Source: Ophiura sarsii (Eukaryota > Echinodermata > Ophiuroidea > Amphilepidida > Ophiuridae). From it: a DNA stretch of 64,000 nt. A program made the position numbers and the translations under genes. How positions within the stretch are numbered: position 1 is the first letter of the stretch; every line of letters starts with the position of its first letter. Below, piece by piece: positions 1 through 43,956 of the stretch. A model generated the notes under the pieces. That model saw only the letters and a program-made list of their open reading frames with translations. It did no database searches and was not told the origin of the DNA. Location of the stretch: assembly GCA_035610835.1 (NCBI GenBank), contig CM069457.1, forward strand, positions 20,206,658 through 20,270,657, read 5' to 3'.

Positions 1-111
1 GGATCCTTCTCAGCCACAAGGGCCTGGTCAGCCAGGTATTTTTTGATGGCCTTTTTAAATCTGAAATAATTATTGATTTCCTTGATGGAATTAGGCAGGG
101 ATTTCCACTGT
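1..111 (-). pseudogene. Non-LTR retrotransposon ORF2 C-terminal fragment, cut by window edge
   Basis: Read on the minus strand, one open frame gives WKSLPNSIKEINNYFRFKKA followed by IKKYLADQ. This is the typical extreme C-terminus of Jockey/CR1-like reverse-transcriptase polyproteins (W-N-x-LP-x-x-I, then F-K-K-x-x-K). The frame runs off the window edge. A T-rich tract ending in CAG sits just before it on the minus strand, so it could mimic a 3' splice site. A degenerate retroelement is the simplest reading; a domesticated exon is not excluded. Confidence 0.45.
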
Positions 112-960
112 AAAAAAAGGTGTTTATAATTTATAATGACCTGATCTGGTCATTATAAATTAGAAACTATTGCCTGCCAGAATTTGTTGTGTTTTGTGTC
201 AAACCAACAGATGTCAACAATTGTGGCATCTTCTATTGGCAAACCTCATTACATTGTTGTCATATAGCTAGGCTATATTGTGGGTTGGTATAGTATTATA
301 TTACAGGAGGGAGCAGAGGCCTGGATGGACAACTGGAATTGGTAGATCATCCTTGAAAGACACCTGTTAGATTTCATAATCAGAGTCTGGAAGATTCTAT
401 AAAATACCTGTGGTGATTGGTGGGTTGGTGATTATTATGGGATGGGCAGTGGGGTTATTATTGGATGGAGTGGGCACATGTGTTGAGATTGGGTAATACC
501 AGTCCTCTTTTTGCTTTTTGCTATTTGTGGGTGGATGTGTGCAACCAGTGCTTATAAATGTTATGAAACCTAAATAAATGTATGGGTTTAAAAGCCGACA
601 TTTGCCGAGTATTTGTTTTAACTCTGAGAAATCCTACAATAGCTTCTAGCAACCTGACAATTGTAATTGATTTGAACTTCAAAAATGAATAGGTATTGAA
701 TTCAATTTGATCTTTCTCCTAGACTGAAGCATAACATGTCACAATCTTTCAGTCAGATTTGAATGGTGACTGTCATATTTTATATTAAACAATTGTAAAA
801 TTGATCAAAGAAAGCAGATGATATTGAAAGTGTCGGCTCACATGTATAAATCTATGTTTGAAAAGTTTGAATTTTGCCGAAAAGCACAATTATTTCTTTT
901 GTTTTTGTATGCTTTACTTATTCAATATCTTAAAATGCATATAATGCATACAAAAGCCCC
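112..960. other. No gene seen (intron of EPRS1 or flank)
   Basis: AT-rich sequence with no exon-like stretch that continues the EPRS1 protein upstream. The GluRS exons must lie before position 1 if the gene is intact. Confidence 0.5.
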
Positions 961-964
961 ATTT

Positions 965-1475
965 TGATGTGACTAGTCATTATTATTATATTATTATTAT
1001 TATAAGGCATTTATATAGCGCTCTTACACAATGAGGTACCATAGCGCTTTACAGAATAAAATACATAGAATTGAATACATACACGGTAAAAGGTAAAAAT
1101 ACATACACGGTAAAAGGTAGAATTACATGTATGGTAAAAGGTAAAAATACATACACGGTAAAAGGTAGAATTACATACATGGTAAAAGGTAAAAATACAT
1201 ACACAATGTAGTTTTTTTTAATTACAAACACGTTAACAAGTTAATGAGAAGAACAACCAAAAACAGATTACAAATTACGCAAGAAAATATGTGTTTTTAA
1301 TAGTTTTTTGAACTGAGTAACAGAAGAAGCATGACGGATATTATGTGGGAGCTTGTTCCAAAGCATAGGACAAGGCGTGTTTTAGGCACACTAAGAAGTC
1401 TAGTGTCAGAGTTCGAGCGAAGCCCACTCCTGCCAGGCATATAAGTGAAAAGAAGTTCCTCAATGTATGGTGGAT
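965..1475 (-). mobile_element. 5'-truncated non-LTR retrotransposon 3' end
   Basis: On the minus strand the sequence encodes, with one frameshift, a C-terminal reverse-transcriptase tail: YIEELLFTYMPGRSGLRSNS, then WNKLPHNIRHASSVTQFKKL and LKTHIFLRNL before a stop. The 3' end (low coordinates) carries 'agcgctttac'-type motifs and a (TTA)n microsatellite at about 978-1001, as CR1/L2-like elements often do. It ends about 50 bases before an EPRS1 exon. Confidence 0.65.
1074..1203. repeat. Short tandem repeat, unit about 24-26 bp
   Basis: Five imperfect copies of a unit built around 'atacatacacggtaaaaggt', alternating with 'agaattacat'. It lies within the 3' part of the retroelement remnant and creates a spurious repetitive reading frame. 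Confidence 0.8.
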
Positions 1476-1525
1476 AGTCACATTTATTTATTGACCATGG
1501 TTATTTCTTGTTTCATCCCATACAG

Positions 1526-33280
<31,755 letters not shown>

Positions 33281-33510
33281 AGGTGGACGTGTTTGCAGAA
33301 GGCTCGTGTAGCCAGGGTGTGGAGGGAAAATACAAGGTTTATTACAAGAGGGAATTCAATGTCTAATGAATGTCTTGATCTGTAATGAAATCCTTCTCTC
33401 TGATAGTTATTTGACCTTGCATCTCTATCGTGACTGTATTTAAAAAGCTCACTTATCTACATGACAGTGAGAAAAGGTCAACTCAAATAAATTTGCATAA
33501 AATGCAATTT
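33281..33510 (+). other. EPRS1: EPRS1 3' UTR with candidate polyadenylation signal
   Basis: AATAAA at 33486-33491 is the first canonical signal after the stop, about 205 bases downstream. The cleavage site itself cannot be placed. Confidence 0.55.
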
Positions 33511-33999
33511 CTAAAGAAACTATTTCCAAATAATAGATTTTAGTCCTATTTTTTTTAGTTTAGAAGTAAATGACTGGATGCATGATTTTCCTTCTTCCGT
33601 AAGAAATCATCTATCTTTTCATAGAGTCAGAGATGGGATTTTTCCGGAAATTTCCGGAATTCCGGAAATTAGGCCATAAAAAAAAATAAAAATCCGGAAT
33701 CGGATGATGATATTTCAGCATAAAAGGAGTCAAACATGTTTTTTAGGGGGGTGATACTCTATATCCCTGGACCCCCGGCCGTGAGGTGCGAGAGCTCCGC
33801 TCGCTACGCTTCGCCCTTCGCAATTTTTCAGGAAATCTCTCAATCACTCAGTCACATCTCTGAATTAGAGATTCCTTACCATTTCCTAAAGACAGTGAGG
33901 TATGCAGACATGTGCATCATTTAAGCTTATTTGGATCTTTCAACAAAGTACCTATTTACAGTTCTCTCTCAAAAATGGAACTTTCCCGGTAAAGCGATG
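33511..33999. other. Intergenic; cluster of TTCCGGAA palindromes
   Basis: 'tttttccggaaatttccgga' with 'attccggaaa' occurs at 33638-33670. 33770-33815 is GC-rich ('gagctccgctcgctacgctt'). No gene seen. Confidence 0.45.
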
Positions 34000-34258
34000 A
34001 AAAAAAGAAACCATGTTGTACGGGCCCGACCTACCCATTCTTTTAGAAATCGGTGAAACAAATGTTCATGCGCAAATGCATACCGATCAAATAAATAATT
34101 TTTTTTGAAGCTTGTCAAAATATGGCAAGATTTTTACACAGTTGTTTTGACTTTAATGTTCATTTTCAAGGGGGTAAAGTTTTTTTGTTTTTTTAAAAAC
34201 CTACCGACCGACCATACTGAAAGGTTCTTTTGCCCGTACAATAGGGTTTCTTTTTTCA
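34000..34258. mobile_element. GGTCGG-family TIR element
   Basis: Left 'aaaaaagaaaccatgttgta' and right 'caatagggtttcttttttca' are inverted around 'cgggcccgac' and 'ttttgcccgta'. Interior 'ctaccgaccgacc'. Confidence 0.65.
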
Positions 34259-34490
34259 TAGCCTATAAATAAACAATGTTCATAGCTACAAAACTATAAC
34301 AACATTGAACTATAAACCAGCATATTGGCCAGATATGTATGCATTTGTGATATTAAGCCTCCGTCAAATGGATTTATGATTTTAGTGTGTGATTCAGAAC
34401 TGCTGCTTATTCAATGCTGCAATAAAGTCACTGTCTTGTGGAAGCAGAATGTTCTATCATGTTTATATCCATACAAACAATTGAGGACCA

Positions 34491-34900
34491 TGCTGCCCCA
34501 CCACGACAAAACGAAGTAACTCCATTTTTTCAAAACTGAGATTTTAGCATGAATACAATAACAATATCTTTCAGTATAATAAAGGTTTAGCCCAGTTTAG
34601 TCTAAGCAACATTGAAAAAAAATCCCGCTCAGTCTCTGCTTCCTCAAATTTGTACACGCAAATTAAAGGATATTCTATAAAAAAGCAATGACCACAATAA
34701 GTAACCAATTATATTGATTTGTCTCATTCAATTAATTATAAGCTCGACCAATTGACATTTTTGATTAAGTATGTGTTATTTATTTATCAAAACAAATATT
34801 TCAACCAAATAATACAAAAATTCACAGATATGTCAAGGATAATTCAGTTTTTGCCTTATATCTCAAAATCGTAAAAATGGAGTGTCGTGGTGGGGCAGCA
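34491..34900. mobile_element. MITE with TGCTGCCCCACCACGACA ends
   Basis: TIRs TGCTGCCCCACCACGACA and TGTCGTGGTGGGGCAGCA are perfect over 18 bp. Similarity continues inward ('ctccattttt', 'gagat') with an 11-base indel. No target duplication resolved. Confidence 0.75.
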
Positions 34901-36400
34901 TAGGTTTTCCAGCTTTATATTCTTTCCAACAATTGAATAATATTGTTTCGATCAGTAATAGATGAAATAATAAAACTGACCAGTCTGTGCCAACTTTGAA
35001 ACAGATGTGGGGGCTACCTCACAAAATGTATACCATTTTCGGGTTGTGCGAAAATGTTCTATGACCAAAAACAACTTCTTCTCAGTGGACCATGTCATCG
35101 GTCAAAAATTAATCCAATCAGTAACAGTATTACATGAAGAGAATCTAAATGATTATGTTATTTAAATTAAAGGAGCTAAAGGCAGTTTATTACTAATGGC
35201 TTGAGGAGGATGTGTTTCATTAAAGTAGATTCATAAATATTGGCCAATCTAATTTGGACCTATTCCATTAAAAAGAGGAACCACAATGGACTCATCCAGG
35301 CAGGAGAATTTTCAGTTTGAAAACTGAATTCCAGTGTTTTTCGGGTCAAAATTTCCGCACTTTCTTTTAATTTATGTTACGTTTGACAGAAACAAAGAAT
35401 CTTTTTCTCTCTTTTTGTATCCAATCATGATCATTATTAGAGATATAACTTTCGTTCAAACACAATTCAGTCATAGATACTGTGTTGAAAAATATTCTGT
35501 TTTTATCTCTGCGCGCAAAAATAATCCAAGTTTACCCCGCGATTATGGCCACACGCACACGGTTTTGACTGCACGCACGCGTCACACATGATGTATAGTG
35601 CGCTTGTTACCTTAATGCGCTCCGGCGTCCTTCTGTATTCAATGCTGCTGTAATGAGGCCTCCCCAATTTGGTACTTACATGATACCAAAAAATAAACAG
35701 GACAAAAACAGCATATTTTATACATAATTTTACTAAATTCAATATTTTTCCTTATCTCTATATAACTTGCCCAAAAACTATAGATAATAAATTGTATTCG
35801 AAATGAAGGTATGATTTTGTTTTTTTTAATTTATCTTTAATAATTATTTATAATTTAAAGAGTTCAAATGCAAAGCATGAAACATTTATTTTGACCTATT
35901 TGATATATTAACAAATAATTGTTCTTGGAAATAACAAGAAAATAATGTGGTGCGGTCTCAATGTGAAACCATTTCTAAGTACCCCATACTTCATCTCGGC
36001 CCCAAAAGTAGGAAAATAGCATTTATCATGTATTGCCTCTGAACTCTTTATTTTCAAATGTCAGGTTGCAAAATGTCAGGTCCAAAATTTGACACCATTC
36101 ACGCACAGATTCTCGCCAGTAGAGAGTTGCAAGAATCCCAAGTTGATTCTTGAAATGTAATCTCTAGTATAGGTGGGCCCGGTCATCTGGGTACTTCGTA
36201 CCTTTTGCTGTTGACAACAAATCAGACGTTTTACCTACCTGTCAGTTTTACGCTCTACTCGCCGATACCCAAGGGATCACATCACGCCGTGTAAGAGGCT
36301 TTTATTTGTCTCTTTGGTTTGTGGTCAATGGCATGCGACGTCACTCTGGGGCGACCTATTAATGTGAACCGAAATTGCTTTATATATCAGTTTTCAACAT
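34901..36400. other. Intergenic, nothing recognised
   Basis: AT-rich with a CpG patch at 35510-35630. Frames there are short and not protein-like. Confidence 0.4.
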
Positions 36401-36402
36401 TA

Positions 36403-36850
36403 CAGAGCATCATATTTGGGACAAGTAAAGAGAAAGAAATGTGAGATATTAAAAGAATCACAAGCAAATGCTTTATAGGTGCATTTCATTAAAAAGCACA
36501 ATTTTAGGATTGCCCCTTTAATTTGACCATTTCCCCCTCACATATGGGTTACAAACTTATCCGATCTGGAATCAGCACAAAATTTCAATTCAGAAAAATG
36601 TTGACGATTTTGTGGTATATATCATTCCATCAAAGAATAAAGTAATTATTAAAAGCATATTCCTAGATTTTTGACACATTTTCAGCATTCCAACCATAAA
36701 AATGTCAGGCTTTATATTACAGAGCATCATATTTGGGACAAGTAATGAGAAAGAAATGTGAAATATTAAAAGAATGACAAGAAAATGCTTTTTATAGGTG
36801 AATTTCATTTAAAAAACGCCGCAATTCGGGTATAATCCCTTTAATTTGAC
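36403..36850. repeat. Imperfect tandem duplication, about 316-bp period
   Basis: 'acagagcatcatatttggga' to 'cctttaatttgac' at 36403-36525 recurs at 36719-36848. Similarity continues after each ('agcacaaaatttca'). Confidence 0.75.
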
Positions 36851-38629
36851 AATTTTCCTTACAGATTCAGATTTCACACTCACCAGATTTGAAATTAGCA
36901 CAAAATTTCAGTCTAGAAACACTGTTCAAATTTGGTGATGTATTCTATGCATGGTTCCAAAAAAATCATTCATGGATCCCTAATATTCTCACAAGACTCT
37001 TAGCTTTTTACAAATAGACAAGCGTGGGGAAAGCTTGCTCCTTTTTTCTTTCATTACAAGGAGTGTAAACGGATCGGTGATTAAAATACCTCCACTGATA
37101 AGACTAAGAGCCAGAGTTTATGAGATGTGCATTGAGGCAAATATGTTACGGTTAGGGGAGGGGTCACCCATCGTGTGTTGGTGATATCTTGAATATAGTT
37201 TAGCTATAATAATACTAACTGTCTGGGATGACAATCTACTTCCTGTTATAACGTCACTAGATTTAGGATTCGTGACCAATATCTCAAATTCATCGTTACA
37301 CCCCACCCCCACTCTGTACGTTCCCGGCATAGGTCTCAACATTGCCGGGCAATGATTTGTGTATGTCCCCGCAACTTCGACTCTCAGTTGGTCGAACACC
37401 AATGGCTTTCTTTAAACCTGAATGAACTCCTCGCAATATAATTAATATTTCATGTTTTTCTCTTATATTTGAAAAATTAACATGAAGTGAACATCTGGCA
37501 CGGTTTATGATCAAAACAAAATATATAAGTTTTCAATAATTAATAGAAAATGATATGTTATTAAAAGGTGGTTCGGTAGTAAGGGCATTAACATGAATAA
37601 TGTAGTGTAGGCTAGCTTGGTAAGAATTAACAAACTCCGATGTGGATCTCAAAAGCTGCAAACTGTGAAAATACAAACATGAGACGTGACACTGAATATT
37701 ATTAATGGTCCTTTAGAAGACAAGGGTAAATATTAATAAAGGCAATATTTATGGCAAGCTACATTTTTAACCGGACCTCTATATAAGCGTCCCAATCCAG
37801 TCCATGGTAAGGTCAGATATCAATGGCCAGCGGCCCAGTTCTATACTCAGGCCACTTATAATCGATGTAAAAAGACATACTCACCCATAATGTAACTCGA
37901 CTTCCGGGCTCGACTTGAAGGAAAGACCGATGACCATCATTTAATTGAGATACTGACAATATACTATTCATGATATAAAGTTAAAAATTCAATCAAAACT
38001 AAATGGAAACGTGGGGTCACGTATGAGAGTTTTACGCTATTGATTGAAAATAAAGTGTTGAGGAGTGTGTGTGTTTGGTAAATGATTGAAATGAATGGAT
38101 AATGAGTTTTTTTAATTAAAAAGACAGCATGTAATAACATCAACACGTGTCTGTTTTTTACTGCAGAAGAACATTATCAATGTTTTCATGCCTAAAGTTA
38201 AATGAATTTTGATGACTTTAGGCGTTTTGTTTAATTAAAATGCCAGTAAATAATCATAATGAGCATGTGGCATATTCTGCAACAGGGACTGACACGTATC
38301 GATAATACAAAGTTATGGCCATGTGTTTTCAAAATTTGTACATTTACACCATCTTTTCGAATTAGCATATCGCAATACCTACTTGGTTTATCTCATAGAA
38401 AGTATATACTTTCTGAACGAAAATCTCAAGGAATCCAACTAGGCCTATTGGAATTTAGATGACCTAATGCTAACATGATCAAACAATATAATATGCTAAC
38501 GATAACATATGCTAACATTATGTTCAAACAATATAGAAATATTAATATTTTGATCAAAGCTCAATAATATTTTTATACCTAGCTATCCCAATCATAATTT
38601 ATTGTGCATTTTGTGTTCCACATGAAATG
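36851..38629. other. Intergenic, nothing recognised
   Basis: Short minus-strand frames at 37118-37514 have no recognisable family signature and no splice context I trust. The rest is AT-rich. Confidence 0.4.
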
Positions 38630-39220
38630 ACCCACCGGACCATAATGGTTGTCAAGGGCTACGTTGTTGAAAATTATATACTTTTGCTATCATCGGTTGA
38701 ATACATTTTTGTTGTACATACAGTCATATATTTGTATAAAACCGATGAATTAGGTCAAGTTCACTGTGTAGCGAATAGGGAGAAAGCCAATGACAATCCA
38801 ATCGATTCATGATTAACAGTTGTTACATAATACACTATTTAGCATTTTGTTGAAAAAGCGACAAAATATAAAACAATCTTTAAAATGAGACCAAGAAGAT
38901 CATGTTTGTACCATACGGGGATCAGGAGTTATTGTAAATTGAACGTAGAATAGGAAACATTTTACACAGCACCACCGCCGCCGCCACCCTTGACTTTCGA
39001 AATCAACCATACATGTATATTAGTCACACAGCGATAGAAATTCCTGGGTTATTCACGCAATGTGCTAGATTAATGGGCCTTCACCATGTTCACATGACAC
39101 CTCAACCATAGCTCCACCACATTTAGTTGTTGAGTAAATAGAGAGAGATGGATGATTCGTCACAAAAATGCAATGCCGCCACCCTTTTTGGGTGGTGAGT
39201 TCAGAACACGTGGACACCTT
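38630..39220. repeat. Interspersed repeat shared (inverted) with 43957-45010
   Basis: 'tatacttttgctatcat' and 'actgtgtagcgaataggg' match in reverse the sequence at about 44395-44520. 'gagttcagaacacgtgg' at 39198 matches the end motif of the same family. Likely an old DNA transposon. Confidence 0.5.
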
Positions 39221-39626
39221 GTTAACATGGTTAATCCAAATAAATACACAAAATCTATCTTACGTTCATGATAAGTTTTTAGCAATAGTATTATACGGTA
39301 TATTTCACTAAGAGTTGAACAAATGTGTCGCTGAATCTCTTCTCATTAATAAATTCATGTTTCTTACAATACCTGCTCATTCAATTCCATGGAATTTTAG
39401 AAATATTCTTCAAATCCCCATGCAAATTTCCTATTGGAAATAGCTCATGAATAGATAATCTACTTTATTACAGCCAATGTACTCCTATGGTGTCTAGTCT
39501 TGACAATTTTGACTTCCTTTAAAGAAAAACCTTCTTAATTGTTTGTCAATCATACTTCTCAGATGTTCAATATTTGACCTTTATTACAATTAGAAAACCA
39601 CAATAGACAGATAGATCAGAAAGAAC

Positions 39627-40178
39627 AAATATTGAACCTTAGAATCATACTCTGGAGGAAGAAATCACTTTTTGCACCCCTGTCAGCACACACTTCATTC
39701 AATGATCAAGATCAGCAGGTGATTCATGCAAACAAGTTATTGGTCACTTCTGCAAAGATCCAGCTTGTATATGATCTCTGTTTCATCAACTGTGTGCTAA
39801 GTGCTTCTATAAAGAGAATCAGTAGTTGAATGAATGGGAAGCAAGTTAGAACACCACAATAGACCAGAAAGAAAATTGTCCCTTGAGAGTGTCAATGAAG
39901 CCGTTCTCGTGGAATGGACCTGAAATACACCATGATTGCGACGGTGTACAGAGGAAAGCCTTATTTTAGACAGACATTTTGGTGGGAAAAGCTGGTACTT
40001 CGTCACGTCTCACAGGGTGAAACCTCATAGAGTTTCATAAGCTGTTGATAAAATCCCAAAAAAACGCATTTTAAGTTTCCAATGAGGTGCTGCAGAAGCC
40101 ATTTTAAGTTACAGTATTGAGGAAATATTGAACCTTAGAATCATGCTACGGAGGAAGAAATAACTTTTTGCACCCCTG
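39627..40178. repeat. Direct repeat pair
   Basis: 'atattgaaccttagaatcat' with 'ggaggaagaaat' and 'actttttgcacccct' occurs at 39627-39682 and again at 40124-40178. The intervening DNA has no recognised gene. Confidence 0.7.
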
Positions 40179-40439
40179 GTTGGTCCCCAACATGTGAACC
40201 GGTCAGAACTTGCAAATGTTATAATCAAAAAGCATGGAGCGGGCACCCCTTGGAACCTAGAGAGATAGACATTGCATAATTCGGCGGAATTGCACCCATT
40301 CGACAAATTGTTAAAGGAAGTTTACTTAATTTCCATCCATTTAAAGACGTCAGTCGAGGAATCGGAAGTAAATTAATATAAAAATAACAAATGTTTGCTC
40401 GCTACACGCGCATTATTTCCATGATTATTATTTCCATTG

Positions 40440-40862
40440 AACTACTTGTGCACATGCAGCAAGATCTCTGATCCTATCTCGGCTGGACTATGGCAACTCG
40501 CTTTTATGCGGTCTTCCTAATCAGGCAGTGCAACGTCTCCAAAAGCTTCAAAATCGCGCGGCGCGTCTAATTTTTCAAGTTAGTAAGCGTCTTGGTGCAT
40601 GTGTACAACTGTCTACATGACTCATCTCCTTCATATTTACAGGATCGGCTGCACAAATACAGGTGTAACCGTACTGGCCTTAGGTCCATGAAAGATCTTT
40701 CCCGACTAGAAATCCCCAAAATAAAAAGAGCTTATGGGGATACGGTAGATCATTTTTGGCTTATGGTCCTAAGTAGTAGAACAGCTTACCAAATAATGTA
40801 CGCGATGCTCCCAATGTTAAAGCTTTTAAAAAGCTCTTAAAAACCTACCTTTTCCCAAATTA
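40440..40862 (+). pseudogene. Non-LTR retrotransposon RT C-terminal remnant
   Basis: With frameshifts, the + strand reads SRLDYGNSLLCGLPNQAVQR and LQKLQNRAARLIF, then VYNCLHDSSPSYLQDRLHKY, then FKKLLKTYLFPN before a stop. These are the standard C-terminal blocks of CR1/L2/Jockey-like RT proteins. The RT core and endonuclease are absent. Confidence 0.85.
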
Positions 40863-41690
40863 ATTGCTATTCATTGTGCATATTTTTTGGTTTCTTAATT
40901 GTATATTTATATATATCTGTTTTTATCATAATTGCTGATGTAATAAGTAGGTCATGAATTTTATCATGTGTCATTATTTTGTTGCATGCTGTAACTATAT
41001 TGTATTTAGATTTAGAGAATAAAATATAGTTCTTAGCTGTTTTGCTATAGACGATGGTCTTATAATGTATAGGCTGTACCATATTTGGAGTCGTGTATGG
41101 TCGCCGAACTATGTTTTATTCTCATTCTTATTTAGTTTATTGGTTATTTTGATCTTTTATCATAAAATAACGCAGTTTGTTAGATTTATTTTAAACAAAC
41201 AACAACAAATTTCCCCCTTTATAAAATCGGCGAATCCAGCGAGCTGTTTTCCAACATCCTGCTTCGAATTAATCGCGTTCTTTAGCACACACGCACCTGT
41301 CATCGCTGCGTTATACCCACAACGCATACGGCGGCGACTTTGTGTAGGGCACGCTAACGCGATGACGCGTTGATCATACGCGCTGAAGGTATTATTTTTC
41401 GAATGAATTAAACCCCGCCCCAAACTATACACCATTGTCTCATAATGTATGGACGTGTCGGCTGAAAATTAGCCGAAAACCAATCAAATTGCCTGCTGTC
41501 ATTTCAAACCACACCCACTAAATAAGAATGTGTTTTAATGTACAGCGCACTGATCCATGGGAAATGCGCTTTATAAGTATCATGTAATAATGATTAAGTA
41601 CGGGTCATTAAAATCTGACACATTGTGTTATTTTGGGTCAAGTACGGGTCATTAAGATCTGACACGGTACAGAGTTTTGGCTTGGCCAGA
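40863..41690. other. Intergenic with short repeats
   Basis: 'cttataatgtata' and 'ctcataatgtatgg' are direct repeats at about 41057 and 41441 around a CpG patch (41265-41385). 'agtacgggtcattaa' is repeated at 41597 and 41641. Confidence 0.4.
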
Positions 41691-41692
41691 TC

Positions 41693-41790
41693 AAAACCAC
41701 TAACAACAACAAAATCCGACCTACCGACCCTATTTTGAGGAACCTCTAAGGACAAATAAACAAATTTTGGGGGCCTAATGTGAAATAGAA
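41693..41790. repeat. Partial GGTCGG-family element
   Basis: 'aaaatccgacctaccgaccc' followed by 'aaattttgggggcctaatg', as at the ends of the other members. The partner terminus is missing. It accounts for part of a long minus-strand frame that I reject as a gene. Confidence 0.5.
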
Positions 41791-42700
41791 CCATAAACCA
41801 CGAAGAGCGCACTGAGGCTTGGAATATTATTATGGGCACATTATAGTCAGAGAAGGAAGCAGAGACTATGGCCCTCCTTGTCAGGTGGCCTAACAAAAAA
41901 TAGCTAAATATTAGGGGTGTGAAAAAAAGGTAAATAGGTATTAGAACAGGCAAATACGATGTCAAAAACGTCTGATGAAAGTAAAACGCGCGCATTTTTA
42001 TCACATCTTTTATCGCCAACGTTCCAAGCACCCTTACCACCAAATTTAGGTAAAGCACATTACATTTCCACAATACATAGGCCTTTATACCAAAATGGTT
42101 GGGTTTCGACCAACTATGCCCCTCTTTATTACTACAACTCTACGGGGAGAAAGAGACTTAATTGTTTCTCATCGGGTTGATTATAACTTCATAAATAAGG
42201 GTCATAATGGAACATTTAAAATAAGTCAAATTAGTTTGCTATATTTCAAAGAAAACCGCTGTGATTCGGTTCAGAAATTTAAAAGTAATTTTAATATTGA
42301 AAATATAAATTATGAATTATTTTGATATTGTCAATGGTCAAAGGTAGTTTCCAAGATGGCATCCTCCATGTGCCAAAAGATCGTCATTTTAGAATTATTT
42401 TCTCATAAAATACATTAAACTACCTCTTGTTTATTTAAAATATAAATTCATGTAAAGAAAGACTTCAAAATACTTCCATCAACAAGAAAATCTCAAGCTT
42501 ATGTTCCAGTTCGCAATACGGGTAATACCGTTAAACTTCATCTATAAGCCCCCATTGACTAATAGTTAACAAGCTGAAAATAGATAAAAAGGTATGAGCG
42601 CCCTCTTTTGATCTAGAGATATTATCACGAATGAGTTTAGTGTATTCGATATTCAATACGATAAAGTTGTATTACTATCTAAATAATTTCATGGACAGAC

Positions 42701-42762
42701 GAATTGCTCAATTGGTAAAGCGTCAACTTCAGTATCACGAGGTTGGTGGTTCGATTCTCAAG
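42701..42762 (+). other. tRNA-like sequence in left arm
   Basis: A-box-like 'ttgctcaattggtaaagcg' and B-box 'ggttcgattctc' at tRNA spacing, with a loop reading TTCAGTA. Stem pairing is imperfect. In the right arm the mirror copy has lost about 7 bases, so at least that copy cannot be a functional tRNA. Confidence 0.55.
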
Positions 42763-43244
42763 TACACCCTTTGCAATTTCTTTTGAAATCCTAGTGATAT
42801 AGAAATTAATGCAAACTTGAATGTAAAATTATTAATCAAATATACAAGCTTTATTTTTATTTTTTAAAAAACAAGCGCATAATTAATTTGATTGTAAAAA
42901 GTAATGATCTTAATAGTCCAACCTTTTTATAAGCTAAAACACATTTATACTACAAATTAACTACAGCAAAATGTATTCATTGGCTTATTTTAAATGTTTC
43001 ACACAGTAATCTTAAACGTTTCCTTCATCATGATTTAAGGGAGAATTATGATGATGCATATTAGGTTGGTAGATCAAGTTAAGCAACAAAATGAAAGTAA
43101 CTATGCAAACCACTACAATCCTGGTCTCACAGGATTATAATTGAATGGCTATTAAATCAATTTATTTCCAATAAGATAGAGGGCCGTCCATTTATACCGA
43201 CCCATCAATCATACATGTAGTTATAAAACAGTATCTGACATAGC

Positions 43245-43335
43245 AGTCCCGTTTAGATCAATTGGTAAAGCCGACAGTTTCGGCTAGGGCAATTGTGATC
43301 GCAGGTTCCAGATGACAATTCCTGGTTCGAATCTC
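43245..43335 (+). other. tRNA-like sequence with long variable region, left arm
   Basis: 'ccgtttagatcaattggtaa' (A-box-like) and 'cctggttcgaatctcac' (B-box-like) lie about 60 bases apart, giving a longer-than-usual middle like class II (Ser/Leu) tRNAs. The inner pair 'aattgtgatcgcagg' is not a clear arm. Mirror copy at 46317-46405. Confidence 0.5.
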
Positions 43336-43956
43336 ACTTCAAAACTTCTTCTTTTGGAAAGGTCATAATTTTCAAATTCTTGACAGTGTTTTATTTTTAT
43401 CATGAATGAACAAGGAATCTATCTTTTTCGTTGGTTTTTTATTTTTATTTTTTAAACGAAACAAAATTTAATCAAACTGGACACGCAAGCCATCGCCAGT
43501 CAATAACGTTTTGACTGTTTGCCAGTTGTCCTCATTGATTCGAAACGCGATATTACACGTTTGTGCCAAGCGCCATACCTATTCTTGGAGAAACACAAAG
43601 CACAAAACAAATAAAACAAAACTGAGTGGAAATAATAAAAGAAATCACGCGAAGGACTTATACGGCACCATCATCTTTTTAAGTCTGTTTAAGTTTTTCG
43701 GAACTATAATACACACGTTTGACGGATTGCCTTTAAATTGCACGCCTAATGAACATGTCATAGTTTGAGCAGCTCACGCGGTATTGAAGGTCATGCATTA
43801 CATTCATGTAAATGATAGTATAGTGGCCACGTGTTATTGATTTATAACGGATTAGTTTTAGGATTACGAAACTGTGTCTATATCACTAAAGAAGTCCTCT
43901 GCCCCAAATTCTACAGACATGCTACATGCTTGTATCGATCTACTGTGAACTATATG

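Larger units (their letters stand above)
42524..43430 (+). repeat. Left arm of a 4.6-kb inverted repeat
   Basis: Pairs in reverse with 46215-47128. Outer part ('aataccgttaaacttcatct') is virtually identical to its partner; the inner 90 bases fade. It contains two tRNA-like sequences (42701-42762 and 43245-43335) and the phrase 'gagcgccctcttttgatct'. Spacer between the arms is about 2.8 kb. Confidence 0.92.

Noticed and set aside
1049..1231. Repetitive FLPFTVYV-like minus frame
   Set aside because: Translation of a 24-26 bp tandem repeat.
1..1525. GluRS catalytic exons at the window start
   Set aside because: No sequence there encodes GluRS motifs; only retroelement remnants were found on the minus strand.
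37118..37514. Two overlapping minus-strand frames of 94 and 72 residues
   Set aside because: No family signature or credible splice sites. Could be an unknown exon, but I cannot support it.
41594..42073. 159-residue minus-strand open frame
   Set aside because: Its middle is the translation of a GGTCGG-family repeat and the rest is AT-rich without protein-family features.
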